A DNA stretch of 64,000 bases from Symbiodinium natans (GCA_905221605.1 CAJNDS010001557.1:698501-762500); one strand, 5' to 3'; counted from the first letter of the stretch, positions 1-8,699 are shown. Numbers and translations: made by a program. The notes: generated by a model not told the origin, from the letters alone.

Positions 1-229
1 TTAGCGTTAAGTTTGCTCCGCAGTCTTTACAATTAACCTTCTTATTCTTTAGTCTATCCGTTTTGTTTCTAAACTCTTGTTCTGGTTCTTTGGGAGCTTC
101 TTCCTTAACATCAACTGTTTTAACCTTTGGTTCGGTTACTTCTTCAATCTTGGTCTCTGGTTGTGGTTCGGGTGCTTCTTCATTTACTATATTGGTGACT
201 TCTTCATTTTTAATATCTTCATCACTCAT
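1..229 (-). CDS. Acidic linker protein, C-terminus cut off by window edge
   Basis: An open frame starts at an ATG at 229 on the minus strand and runs off the left edge after about 76 codons. The visible part is rich in Glu, Lys and Pro with loose repeats (EEVT, EEAP, EPKV), so it is probably disordered. Just before the edge it reads KVNCKDCGANLTL, which looks like the first half of a zinc ribbon or short treble-clef finger. It lies in the viral segment and is transcribed in the same direction as the penton-like gene. I do not recognise a function; a small DNA- or protein-binding protein is possible. Confidence 0.55.
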   Translation of the reverse strand, partial: MSDEDIKNEEVTNIVNEEAPEPQPETKIEEVTEPKVKTVDVKEEAPKEPEQEFRNKTDRLKNKKVNCKDCGANLTL

Positions 230-321
230 CTTATATATTATTCTATATTATTTCTATTTTTAATGAAATGGAAATAAAATAGATACTTAAAGATACTGCT
301 TATATTGTTACCTTTTTTAAT

Positions 322-1182
322 TTATAAATTTACAAAGAGGAGACTAAAACTTATTGGGGTATTGTGAAAGTCTATTGTTTTGCCCCTCGCATCGGTTATT
401 CTAAATCGTAAGCGCTTAAAACTTCTGTTACTAACATCTATAAAATCGTTCATCAAAGGAGGTGAGCTTGAAACCGTAACGCCTCCGACATTATACATCA
501 TGTTAATTTTCTTTATGATGGCGTTTGAAAAACTATTAGGCGCTGAATAGTGGTAGTCGCTTAACTCGCTACAAATGATATAAACCGAGTTGAAAGGATT
601 TAAGTTAAATAAACCACTTGTCCATGATGTGTTGGTCATTGCTTTAATTTCATAATTGCCTATTAGTTTGTTAATACTCATTGGGTCATCAATTATATAA
701 GACGGGTCACTGGGTGTTGTATTGTGCCATAAGATGCCCTTTAGTTCTTCATCAGTAGGAATTTTAAAACTAAAGGTGTTAAGTGTTATTGTTATTACTG
801 CGTTTCTTTGGTCGCTGTCATAAGATGAAGTAAATAAGTCCGCTTGAATGTCGCTATTTAAGGCATTAAGTTGTGTTATAATATTAGCGATTAATTGTGA
901 GGCAAAGAAGACCTGATTTTTAACGTCAATCTTACAAAACCTTTCAATTTCACCAGTGCTAGTTTTATACAATATTAAGTAAAAGTATTGATAAAATCCT
1001 TCAGGGGTAGTATAATGACTTTGAGGTATTACTTCATCTGTTACATACATAACGGTATTTGGGAAGGTTTCTAAGTTTTCAGTTAGTTCAATTATAAAAT
1101 CACTACTGCTACTGCTTTGGGGCAGTCTTTCTCCACTATCAACAAACACCTTTGAATAAGTCAATTTACGATTTGATAGCAT
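322..1182 (-). CDS. Penton-like minor capsid protein (single jelly-roll candidate)
   Basis: This is a 286-aa protein, the usual size for the minor capsid (penton) protein of Polinton-like viruses. The N-terminus carries a VFVDSGERLP...SDFIIELTENLE segment and then PNTVMYVTDEVIPQSHYT, a layout I associate with these pentons. The C-terminus ends in a beta-rich RFRITDARGKTIDFHNTPI segment, also typical. There is no signal peptide or membrane segment. It diverges from the lipase-like gene across a 44-bp AT-only gap and lies 1.3 kb from the major capsid gene, fitting a capsid module. The assignment rests on remembered family pattern, not a search. It should occupy the five-fold vertices of an icosahedral particle. 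Confidence 0.7.
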   Translation of the reverse strand: MLSNRKLTYSKVFVDSGERLPQSSSSSDFIIELTENLETFPNTVMYVTDEVIPQSHYTTPEGFYQYFYLILYKTSTGEIERFCKIDVKNQVFFASQLIANIITQLNALNSDIQADLFTSSYDSDQRNAVITITLNTFSFKIPTDEELKGILWHNTTPSDPSYIIDDPMSINKLIGNYEIKAMTNTSWTSGLFNLNPFNSVYIICSELSDYHYSAPNSFSNAIIKKINMMYNVGGVTVSSSPPLMNDFIDVSNRSFKRLRFRITDARGKTIDFHNTPISFSLLFVNL

Positions 1183-1226
1183 TATTAATTAATGTTAGAA
1201 AATTTTTATAATTAATATTATAATTA
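1183..1226. promoter_or_regulatory. Divergent AT-only promoter gap
   Basis: A 44-bp gap separates the ATG of the penton-like gene (minus) from the ATG of the lipase-like gene (plus). It is almost pure A/T (TTTTTATAATTAATATTATA on the plus strand) and must hold both start signals. Similar AT-only blocks directly precede other viral ORFs in this segment. Confidence 0.45.
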
Positions 1227-2195
1227 ATGGCGGGTGTTAATGTAGGCGTCAGAGTAGCAGAAATCTTAAGAGGGTTACAAACAGCAAGAGCAGGAGGTGG
1301 GATAGCGAGAGAGGCAACGATGGAACAACAAGCGTTAAGAGGTTTTCAAGACGGGCGAGGTGGCATAACAAACATTCTAGAAGATGCTTTACAAGGACGA
1401 GGAAGAATTAATAATTTAAACACAGGAGCGGGAAAGTATCTAGCGTCAGAGGCAGGTAAGGATATGGAGAGAGCAAGGCATGAACGAAGGGAAAGAGAGG
1501 AAGAAGCACAACAAGAATTAACGCGAGAAGAGTTAAGAAAGAAGAGACTATTAACGAGAGCAGAGGATTTTAACAAACATTTTAACACATCGGTCGCAAG
1601 ATACGACCCTAAATACAGAGAAGTCGTTAATGTTGAAAATAAAAACAGCATTGACGACGTTAAGGGATTACAAACTGCCTACGCTAGAAACACAGGATTA
1701 TTCAAACAGGGCAACACATTATATATTTCAGGCACGGGTGGTAAATCCGGTTTTGGTTCTAAAGTAAATGATGTTTTCAGTGATATATTTTTAATACCTA
1801 CACATAATGTTCAAATGTCGGAGAAATACAAGGATGTAATGGCAGAGTTGGAGAAAAACCCAGACGTTACTTGTTTGGTGGGACATAGCCTTGGCAGTTC
1901 CGTTCTTCAAGAAATAAACAACAGGAACAATCAAAAGTGTGTAACAACGACTTATAATGCCCCTTCTATTTCCTTTGGTAATCGTCAGAAGAACCCTCAC
2001 GCGTTAAGATTTTCAAATAAAGGGGATGTAATCAGTGCTTTAGATAGGAACGCAATCAAAGTTGAAACCGGAACAATAAACCCATCGGAGGCACATAAGT
2101 TCAAAAATATGACTACACAGGGTAGTTTTGAACAAGGAGTGGATGATAGCGCTCAAGTGGCAAGAAATATTCAAATACAAAATTGGAACAAATAA
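1227..2195 (+). CDS. Lipase-like alpha/beta hydrolase
   Basis: A 322-aa protein. Residues 1-125 are Arg/Glu-rich and probably helical. The C-terminal half contains the nucleophile elbow CLVGHSLGSS with Ser221. Asp267 (NKGDVIS) and His290 (SEAHKF) follow in the order seen in class 3 lipases, so a Ser-Asp-His triad is plausible. There is no signal peptide. The gene sits between the penton and major capsid genes in the viral segment. By analogy with virion lipases it may act on host membranes or lipids during entry or release; that role is inference. A catalytically inactive structural relative cannot be excluded. Confidence 0.65.
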   Translation: MAGVNVGVRVAEILRGLQTARAGGGIAREATMEQQALRGFQDGRGGITNILEDALQGRGRINNLNTGAGKYLASEAGKDMERARHERREREEEAQQELTREELRKKRLLTRAEDFNKHFNTSVARYDPKYREVVNVENKNSIDDVKGLQTAYARNTGLFKQGNTLYISGTGGKSGFGSKVNDVFSDIFLIPTHNVQMSEKYKDVMAELEKNPDVTCLVGHSLGSSVLQEINNRNNQKCVTTTYNAPSISFGNRQKNPHALRFSNKGDVISALDRNAIKVETGTINPSEAHKFKNMTTQGSFEQGVDDSAQVARNIQIQNWNK

Positions 2196-2209
2196 TCTAA
2201 GCAATATTA

Positions 2210-2428
2210 ATGAACAAATCTAATTATCAACCATATAAAGAGTTAATACTAAGCGGGAAGGCAAATAAGTTAAATAGCATAATACAAAGGGATATTAACA
2301 AAAAAGATTACAATATGATTAAGGACATGCTAGAAGAAAAGCAAGAAATAATTATAAAAAATAATGATATTAAAACTAAAAAGATTTTGCCACCTGAAAC
2401 TGATAAAAAGAAATCTAAAAAATATTAA
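2210..2428 (+). CDS. Small Lys-rich protein of unknown function
   Basis: A 72-aa basic ORF that starts 14 bp after the lipase-like stop and ends 23 bp before the major capsid start, on the same strand. It is Lys/Ile/Asn-rich with a predicted helical middle and a Lys-rich tail. I see no motif. Its tight position in the capsid cluster and the clean start after an AT-only leader support it being a real gene, perhaps a small virion or DNA-condensing protein. Confidence 0.5.
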   Translation: MNKSNYQPYKELILSGKANKLNSIIQRDINKKDYNMIKDMLEEKQEIIIKNNDIKTKKILPPETDKKKSKKY

Positions 2429-2451
2429 AATCTAATCTAGTTTATATAATA

Positions 2452-4065
2452 ATGGATAATTTAGTAGCAGAAGCAAGTGATGTTATGAGCCCAGCGTTAG
2501 ACTTTGGATTACCAAAAACAGCTCAATACGCCGTAGATCGCCGACATGTAAATTATTTCCCGAGCGGTAGCAACGTTTATAAAAGTGACGGAAGCGGAAA
2601 TTTAAATATTAGGTTTTACATTACAGGCGAAGACGGGACTTATTTAGATTTGTCTAGTATCCGTTTATTTGCTAATTTAAAGAACAATGATGTAGAAAGT
2701 CATTTCTTACGACCCCTGTCTGGTCTTCACGGTTTCTTCGCTCGTTATAGATGTTCCGTAGGAGGTCAGTTAGTTCAAGACATTGACCAATATAATAGAC
2801 ATTGTGAGTTATACAACTCGTTTAAATCTGCCGATGCTAGACACTCTGATGATATTGAAAGCGCGGCTAATCCTCGTTGGGACGATGACTGGCGACATAA
2901 ATACGCTAATGGTTTGGAACAGTTTGTAGGAATAGATTATGACCCTACTACAACTAATCCATCTACAAGCACCACTGTAGAAGCGGCGCCCACTGGAAAC
3001 AAAAATTATCGTGACTTTAACGCTTTTGGTGATATTGGCAATAGATACACTCGTCATTCTATGTCAGGAATTCGTGGAGGTGAATATGTAAGATTAGGTC
3101 ATAAATTTAAATGCGGTTTCCTAGAGAGTAATTATTATCTACCAGTTCGTTATGCTCCTTTAGAAATTGAAGTCACTTTATCATCAGACCCAGAAGCACC
3201 AATTATTAAACCAGTTGTAACAGCAGGTGATTACAGCGATAGTAAGGGGGATAGATACGGTCATTATTTCACAACGGGCGACACAAGCACATTATGGGAA
3301 CTGAACTCGCTGATTGTAAGAGCAGAAGTAGTAACGCTGGACAGTCAAGTAAATAATAATATTACCTCCCATCTTTTACAAGGTGGTTCATTGAAAATTG
3401 TTTATCCTATGTATCACACACTAAGTCAAACTTTCAGCACTGACGGAAACGAGATTAATATGAATGTTGTTAAATCAGCAAGTAAATTAAATGGTATGTT
3501 TATCACTTTATATAGACAACAGCGTGGAGCATCTTTAGGAACAGGAAACACAGCAGGAATGGAAAATGGCTACTATTTACCCGACAATTATGTTTATAAG
3601 CGTTGGAATTACTTTTACAATCCGATGATTAACGCTAGACTTAATGACCTTGGAGCAAATGCGACAGAAGCAGATAAAGGGTGTGGTTTTGCTAATAAGA
3701 ATTTAAATATTTCGTGGCAGGTTCAAATACACAACAAAAAATATCCAGAATTTGAATCACAAAGTTTAGCCGAGCATTGGTATTTCTTAAACCGTATGCT
3801 TTCATATATTAACCCAGACCAAGACGCATGTAGTATTACCTACGAGCAGTATAGAAGCGATAAATTCATCATTGGTATTAATTTTGAAAAAATGAGTGAG
3901 CAACATATGACAGGGGTAAACACAGAAATGAGTGGTTTATCTAATATTAAAATAAAACCATTTAGAACATTAGCTGAAGCAGAGAAAATCCAAGAGATCT
4001 TCTGTCATATTATATCAGAAACCGTGTTAGAAATCCGCTCAGATGGGTCTATAGTCTATGATTAA
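2452..4065 (+). CDS. Major capsid protein, double jelly-roll, Polinton-like
   Basis: A 537-aa protein, the typical size for a Polinton-like or adintovirus major capsid protein. The N-terminus shows DRRHVNYFPSGSNVY, followed by DLSSIRLFANLKN. Next comes FFARYRCSVGGQLVQDIDQY, the segment I regard as most diagnostic of this family (aromatic-R-x-R...GGQ-V-DI--YNR). The second half is beta-rich with Asn/Tyr-rich loops, as expected for the second jelly-roll. It starts at the first ATG after an AT-only leader (TTTATATAATA). The frame is intact. It should form the hexon-like trimers of an icosahedral capsid. A fold prediction would settle the double jelly-roll. Confidence 0.82.
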   Translation: MDNLVAEASDVMSPALDFGLPKTAQYAVDRRHVNYFPSGSNVYKSDGSGNLNIRFYITGEDGTYLDLSSIRLFANLKNNDVESHFLRPLSGLHGFFARYRCSVGGQLVQDIDQYNRHCELYNSFKSADARHSDDIESAANPRWDDDWRHKYANGLEQFVGIDYDPTTTNPSTSTTVEAAPTGNKNYRDFNAFGDIGNRYTRHSMSGIRGGEYVRLGHKFKCGFLESNYYLPVRYAPLEIEVTLSSDPEAPIIKPVVTAGDYSDSKGDRYGHYFTTGDTSTLWELNSLIVRAEVVTLDSQVNNNITSHLLQGGSLKIVYPMYHTLSQTFSTDGNEINMNVVKSASKLNGMFITLYRQQRGASLGTGNTAGMENGYYLPDNYVYKRWNYFYNPMINARLNDLGANATEADKGCGFANKNLNISWQVQIHNKKYPEFESQSLAEHWYFLNRMLSYINPDQDACSITYEQYRSDKFIIGINFEKMSEQHMTGVNTEMSGLSNIKIKPFRTLAEAEKIQEIFCHIISETVLEIRSDGSIVYD

Positions 4066-4118
4066 GTGTAAAAATAAGCCATAAGATGTTATAAAGAAAT
4101 GATACTTTATAGTATATT

Positions 4119-4681
4119 ATGGTAAAAAACGGTAAAGATTTCTCTAAAGGAAAAATATATTGCATAAGAAACAATATTGACGATGAATTTATATAGGAAG
4201 CACGACGCAACCGTTAAGTAAAAGGTTTCAAAAACATAAAGGTAGTATCAGCAATTGTAAAAGACAACGGCTTCTATATGATAAGATGTTAGAATTAGGG
4301 AAAGACAATTTCTACATTGAACTAGTTGAAGAATACCCATGTGAAAATATTGAACAGTTAAACAGAAGAGAAGGTGAGATTATACGAGAAAAGAAATCAA
4401 CGTTAAACAAACAAGTAGCAGGACGAACCATAAACGAATGGAGAGAAGACAATAAAGATTACCTTCGTGAAGACAAAAGACTTTATCATTTACATAACAA
4501 AGAAAGATTTAATGATAGATGTAGGAAGTGGCATGAAGATAATAAAGAAAAAGCAAAGGCATACAAAGCGAAAGTCATGGAGTGTCCATGCGGTGTTCAT
4601 TTTACACAAAGTCATAAATCAAGACACCTAAAATCTAAACAACATCAAACCTATGAACAATCATTAACCGAAGATATTTAA
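4119..4681 (+). pseudogene. GIY-YIG endonuclease gene broken by a 2-base loss
   Basis: Reading starts at ATG 4119 and gives GKDFSKGKIYCIRNN, the start of a GIY-YIG nuclease domain, then hits TAG at 4194-4196 exactly where the YIG motif belongs. From about 4197 the coding sequence continues in another frame (IGSTTQPLSKRFQKH) and runs intact to 4681. The longest ATG-started piece is 4286-4681 (131 aa). The break lies in a short TA run, and one missing TA unit explains it. The tail has an E/K-rich linker and a C-x-C...H...H finger (ECPCGVHF...SRHLKSKQH) shared with the intact nuclease at 9098-9748. The role would be homing or repair-type DNA cleavage. Confidence 0.75.
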
Positions 4682-4713
4682 TATTATTATTATCTAATCA
4701 ATAATAATATTAA
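4677..4713. terminator. AT-only hairpin between nuclease pseudogene and fibre gene
   Basis: An A/T-only inverted repeat (TTAATATTATTATTAT, short loop, ATAATAATATTAA) overlaps the end of the upstream ORF and ends 2 bp before the fibre ATG. Similar hairpins sit in other gaps of this segment, so a transcript 3'-end or processing signal is plausible. Confidence 0.4.
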
Positions 4714-4715
4714 CT

Positions 4716-5195
4716 ATGATAAATCAAACAATGAGTTTAGATGGAACAACAACTATTTATGCTAATGATTTTATAAAAGTCTATGAAACAGGAACATCAA
4801 CCATTGAACAAGACTTCGCAACAAAAACAGAATTGACTAGCATTAACACAGCAAACGCGGCAAGTATAACAGCTAATGCCGATGCCATCACAATTCTGAA
4901 TAGCAAACAACTTCAAAATTTTAATAATATTAATGCTATTAACACTGATTTAACTAATAATTATCAAACAAACACAGTTTTAAGTAGCAACTTCTATAGC
5001 AAAACAGAAATAGACACGACCTTTACCAATTATTACACATCAACACAAATAGACACAAATTTATCTACGAATTATCAAAACAACACATTATTAGCTACCA
5101 ATTTTTATAATAAGGGCGAGGTAGATACGTTAATAGCAGGTGCTGGGGGTGGTGGCGGTTATACCGATACAGAAATTGATAATTTATTAGCATGA
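4716..5195 (+). CDS. Fibre protein, N-terminal part ending at an in-frame TGA
   Basis: A 159-aa frame of Asn/Thr-rich repeats of the form NYYTSTQIDTNLSTNYQNNT and FYSKTEIDTTF, the YTDTEIDNLL type of repeat seen in trimeric phage and algal-virus fibres. A Gly-rich hinge (GAGGGGGYTDTEID) precedes the stop TGA at 5193-5195. The next ORF continues in the same frame with no intervening stop and with matching composition. The two are therefore most likely one 774-codon gene (4716-7040) split by a point nonsense change; TTA to TGA would do it. Readthrough cannot be excluded. Confidence 0.65.
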   Translation: MINQTMSLDGTTTIYANDFIKVYETGTSTIEQDFATKTELTSINTANAASITANADAITILNSKQLQNFNNINAINTDLTNNYQTNTVLSSNFYSKTEIDTTFTNYYTSTQIDTNLSTNYQNNTLLATNFYNKGEVDTLIAGAGGGGGYTDTEIDNLLA

Positions 5196-5204
5196 AGAGT
5201 TCCA

Positions 5205-7040
5205 TTGAGTGATTTTACTGATAAGTTTAAAACAAACCCAGTTATTGATTGTAGCGCTCCAACTATTATTCATACGGGCTTAACATTGAATAATGAAACA
5301 ATAAATATCTCACCAACTACTGGACTATTATTTAGCAATCAAACGGGAGGAGGGGATAAAGTAGTAAGTGTGTTTAAAAATGCTACTAATTATATAACTT
5401 TACAAGGAAATAAAATTGTATCAAACGCTACATCTGATGATAGTGTTGTAGATTTAGAATTAAACCCGTCAGGAAATGTTAATATTACCAATGATTTATC
5501 AGTATCTAATTTAACAGCAGACGGTATGAATTTAACAAATAATCTTAATATTGGTGGTAATATTGAATTAACAGACGCTAATACAAGTATAGAAAGGTAT
5601 AATAACGCTACTAAATCAAATATATCAATGGATTTACGGACAGACCAAGAGGCTATGAGATTAATGTTAGGAGCACCAACAGGTGCCGACACTAATACAT
5701 TTATTGAATGTAATAATACAACAGGAGGAACAACATTATTTAACCCAACTTATTTTAAAGACACTATAAATTATGAAAACGACACCTTAAATATTTCTAA
5801 TAACTCAGGAATTACATTTTATAAAGATACCACGGATGCCTCTAATGTAATGTGCGTTAAGAATGCTCAAGGATACTTAAAATTTATTTCTTTTGGTATT
5901 AATGCCTATAACACAAGCAATGACAGTTCTTCATTACTTCTATTAAATACAGCAAACGGAAATGGTGTTTATTGCTTATCGTTAGGCATTGGAGTTATTC
6001 AAGGTTCAAATAAACTAAATGTATCGGGAGGCAATGCTAATTTTGGAAGCACAGCATCGTTTCAAAGCACATCAACATTCAACGGCGATATTTATGTAAA
6101 TAATTCGGGTAGAATATTTCAAAGAGCCGACGCTAATAATTCATTAAATGTAATATCAACAGAAGAAATAAATTTTTCATTACAATCAAATAGAACAACC
6201 GACCCGACGACTGGCACTATTGCTTTACAATTAAACGACACTAACGGAATTACATTAAACAGAGCAGTTACAAATAATCTAACTTTTAATCGCATTGGTA
6301 ATATCGTTGGTGAAGCAGATGTTGTTAGTTGGGGGCGTTTTATGTTTCAAAATAGTAGCGAATTAAAAGAAGTATTGGATACTCAATATAAATTATATAT
6401 TAGAAATGGTGATACATTAGGAGATATTAATTTAACTGTTGGTTTAGAAAGTAGCACACCAGAAATTCAATTAACGGATGGAAAAATAAATGTATTAGGC
6501 AATCTGGAAATAACTCACACTGATGTATCAGGGTCACAACGAGTATTAATAAATAACCCAGACACTGACGGATTTATTAGATTAAGCAATAATAATTTAT
6601 CAAGATTAGACGCAACAAATACAGGCGTAGATGTTTATGGTTTCTTTACTACAACGAATAACGCTGATATTGGAGGAAATGTAACATGTGTTGCTTTAAC
6701 TGAAACATCAGACGCTAAACTGAAAGAGAACGTTAAAGAGGTAAATACGAAAGAATGTTATAAAGCCGTTAAGTATATCAAACCTAAAACATATAATTTT
6801 ATTAAAGACGAAGATAAAAAGTCAAACTTGGGTTTTATAGCTGATGACATAAAAGACGCTAAGATGCCGAAAGAATGGGACAACATAATATATTATAATG
6901 ATGAAGGTATAAAATTATTAGCATACAATAAGATGACTGTTGTTCTTTGGGGTTGTGTTCAAGAGTTACAAAAAGAAATAACTTCTTTGAAAGGTGAAAT
7001 AACAAAGTTGAAAAAGAAAATTAAAGATGATGATGATTAA
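5205..7040 (+). CDS. Fibre protein, C-terminal part with peptidase S74 chaperone domain
   Basis: This frame of about 611 codons has no ATG at its start (it begins TTG AGT GAT) and is in phase with the preceding fibre frame, so it is better read as its continuation. The body is Asn/Thr/Ser-rich beta-repeat sequence. The last 120 residues form an intramolecular chaperone of the peptidase S74 type: TSDAKLKENV, then NLGFIADDI, then a C-terminal coiled coil of K/E heptads. The Ser and the Lys five residues later match the known catalytic Ser-Lys pair of phage endosialidase tails. After self-cleavage the mature part would be a trimeric receptor-binding fibre. Confidence 0.72.
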   Translation: MSDFTDKFKTNPVIDCSAPTIIHTGLTLNNETINISPTTGLLFSNQTGGGDKVVSVFKNATNYITLQGNKIVSNATSDDSVVDLELNPSGNVNITNDLSVSNLTADGMNLTNNLNIGGNIELTDANTSIERYNNATKSNISMDLRTDQEAMRLMLGAPTGADTNTFIECNNTTGGTTLFNPTYFKDTINYENDTLNISNNSGITFYKDTTDASNVMCVKNAQGYLKFISFGINAYNTSNDSSSLLLLNTANGNGVYCLSLGIGVIQGSNKLNVSGGNANFGSTASFQSTSTFNGDIYVNNSGRIFQRADANNSLNVISTEEINFSLQSNRTTDPTTGTIALQLNDTNGITLNRAVTNNLTFNRIGNIVGEADVVSWGRFMFQNSSELKEVLDTQYKLYIRNGDTLGDINLTVGLESSTPEIQLTDGKINVLGNLEITHTDVSGSQRVLINNPDTDGFIRLSNNNLSRLDATNTGVDVYGFFTTTNNADIGGNVTCVALTETSDAKLKENVKEVNTKECYKAVKYIKPKTYNFIKDEDKKSNLGFIADDIKDAKMPKEWDNIIYYNDEGIKLLAYNKMTVVLWGCVQELQKEITSLKGEITKLKKKIKDDDD

Positions 7041-7062
7041 TAATTATGTATATTAATATATA

Positions 7063-7272
7063 ATGCCATCGTTAGACGAGCAAATTAACCAAAAACTAGA
7101 TGAGCAGTTACAAAGGGTAAAGAATGAACTAATCACCTTCAACTCCATTCAAAACATCATAGAAAAGATGGAAGCATTGGAAAAAGAAGTGGAGGAACTT
7201 AAGAACAAAAACAAATGTAGTAATAATGGCAAGTGTCTGCCATGTAACTTATGCTCATTTAGTTTATTTTGA
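7063..7272 (+). CDS. Small coiled-coil protein with Cys-rich tail
   Basis: A 69-aa ORF right after the fibre gene. Residues 1-50 form heptads (IIEKMEALEKEVEELKNK), a clear coiled coil. The tail has four Cys in CSNNGKCLPCNLC, possibly a metal site. The start follows an AT-only leader. The stop lies inside a hairpin shared with the convergent ATPase gene. It may be a fibre-attached or virion protein; function is unknown. Confidence 0.5.
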   Translation: MPSLDEQINQKLDEQLQRVKNELITFNSIQNIIEKMEALEKEVEELKNKNKCSNNGKCLPCNLCSFSLF

Positions 7273-7311
7273 TGATAATTAATAATATATTTGATTTTAT
7301 TATTAATCATC
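7271..7311. terminator. Hairpin between convergent genes
   Basis: An inverted repeat, GATGATAATTAATAATA against TATTATTAATCATC, spans the 30-bp gap between the coiled-coil ORF (plus) and the ATPase (minus) and contains both stop codons. Its symmetry would serve both strands as a bidirectional 3'-end signal. Confidence 0.5.
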
Positions 7312-8067
7312 GGAAACTTCAAAGCGTTTTTCAAAACGAATATAAAACATCTTATTAACATCTTTAGCATTTGTGTTTATGTAGAAGAAACTGTAAGGTT
7401 CGTCATTTACTGCCTGTTGATACATGTTGTAAAGGGTTGCTTTATCCACTAGCGCGCTGTTTTCATCCAAAAAACTATTTACCTCATTCATATTCTTTAG
7501 TCTGAATATGAATAGAGCTGAAGTGTTTAACCTAATGATGGGCGCTAAGACATTATACTTTTGTGTTGATAAAATACAGGAGATAGCGTCATGTCGCCCT
7601 CTCGTAAATAGTCCATGTAATAAACTAGAGTATCTAACGAATTTGGGGTCGTCTGCGAAATCATCAATAATTATAAGTATGCTAAATAAATCCTTTTGTT
7701 TGTTTTTCTTTTGAAAATCAATGACTTTATGCTGAGTGTCTATTATCTTCTTTAATGCTATTGGGTCATAGTCTTCATAATATACCTGTTCCTTCTCAGT
7801 ATCCACCTTCATAACATCGCTTATATATTTCTTAACTGCCGTCCAAGTGTCATCAACATGAACACTAGGTGAAAATATGTATATTCTTTCAAATGAACCT
7901 CGGTAGATTTTCAATATCAGATTTTGAATGAGCACCGTCTTTCCTCCAGTAGAAGAAGCGACACATAGCATCCTAGCGGGTAAGTTAGGCATCATTTCGT
8001 ATTTGCTGTTTTTATATTTATACTCGGGTATGTCTATCGGTTCCACTTTTGGTATTGTTTCACTCAT
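7303..8067 (-). CDS. A32-like genome packaging ATPase (FtsK/HerA superfamily)
   Basis: A 254-aa protein of the size usual for Polinton-like packaging ATPases. The Walker A loop is ASSTGGKT at residues 37-44, a variant with Gly before the Lys where Ser is common. Walker B is ILIIIDDFADD with Asp135-Asp136. A polar LSTQKYN segment about 30 residues later matches the sensor position. The frame is intact. It would pump viral DNA into the capsid made from the products of the capsid genes. The gene diverges from the small ORF at 8104 and converges with the fibre cluster. Confidence 0.85.
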   Translation of the reverse strand: MSETIPKVEPIDIPEYKYKNSKYEMMPNLPARMLCVASSTGGKTVLIQNLILKIYRGSFERIYIFSPSVHVDDTWTAVKKYISDVMKVDTEKEQVYYEDYDPIALKKIIDTQHKVIDFQKKNKQKDLFSILIIIDDFADDPKFVRYSSLLHGLFTRGRHDAISCILSTQKYNVLAPIIRLNTSALFIFRLKNMNEVNSFLDENSALVDKATLYNMYQQAVNDEPYSFFYINTNAKDVNKMFYIRFEKRFEVSDD

Positions 8068-8103
8068 TATTAATAATTAGAAATTATATGATTTAAATAT
8101 ATA
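8068..8103. promoter_or_regulatory. Divergent AT-only promoter gap upstream of ATPase
   Basis: A 36-bp gap between the ATPase ATG (minus) and the 8104 ATG (plus), nearly all A/T (TATTAATAATTAGAAATTATATGATTTAAATATATA region). It has the same layout as the 1183-1226 gap and is inferred to drive both genes. Confidence 0.4.
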
Positions 8104-8265
8104 ATGGATACAAAGTATGATACTTATATTGAAACCATAAATGGTTTAGAAGTTTTCGAACAACAGGTAATAAGCGATAATAAAATAAAACGATGTTGCT
8201 ATTTGTCATTAGAGTTTGTAAAATCAGTTATTATTTGCTTGAAAAATAGTAAGAAATCTAAATAA
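8104..8265 (+). CDS. Small 53-aa ORF of unknown function
   Basis: ATG at 8104 follows an AT-only leader and the frame runs to TAA at 8263-8265. The product has an acidic N-terminus and a Cys/Ile/Lys-rich C-terminal half (KRCCYLSLEFVKSVIICLKN) that could be one amphipathic helix. It is packed 36 bp from the ATPase start and 5 bp from the next ORF, as for a real viral gene. No motif recognised. Confidence 0.4.
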   Translation: MDTKYDTYIETINGLEVFEQQVISDNKIKRCCYLSLEFVKSVIICLKNSKKSK

Positions 8266-8270
8266 TATAA

Positions 8271-8681
8271 ATGAGTGATAACGGCAGTGACAGTGACAAA
8301 AAAAAAGGTCTTTTCATCAATGCTAAAGGTTTTTCTTGTATCCCTTGTAAGTGTAAGCGTCAGTCATATCATAAAGAAACCAAAACTGTGAAAGAAAACA
8401 ACATAATAACAACTAACATAGTAGAAGATAGGCGTAACTTAAAATTTGGTGGTCGCCATGTGTCGCCTGATGAAAACGGTATATTCAAAAGCGATAAGCA
8501 AATTGGAAGCGTTGAAATATGTGATACTGGATGGGGCACCGCAAACAAAATAACACCTGAAGAATGCGAACAAAGAATAGAAGAGAACACTACAGACATT
8601 GAGACCATCAAAAAAGACATAGAACGAATAGAAATTGAAATTGAGGAGTTGAAACATCGCATTCTTAAAAAGTTGAATTAA
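8271..8681 (+). CDS. Unknown protein with Cys cluster and C-terminal coiled coil
   Basis: A 136-aa ORF starting 5 bp after the preceding one. It has an N-terminal Ser/Asp/Lys stretch, a short Cys cluster (FSCIPCKCKRQ), a beta-like middle (KFGGRHVSPDENG) and a C-terminal coiled coil (ETIKKDIERIEIEIEELKHR). The architecture suggests a small structural or DNA-binding virion protein. I do not recognise a family. Confidence 0.5.
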   Translation: MSDNGSDSDKKKGLFINAKGFSCIPCKCKRQSYHKETKTVKENNIITTNIVEDRRNLKFGGRHVSPDENGIFKSDKQIGSVEICDTGWGTANKITPEECEQRIEENTTDIETIKKDIERIEIEIEELKHRILKKLN

Positions 8682-8699
8682 TATATATGTAATATTAAT

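Noticed and set aside
5193-5195. UGA recoded as Trp in the viral segment
   Set aside because: No other internal TGA is needed in the other long ORFs, and a Leu codon fits the local repeat better.
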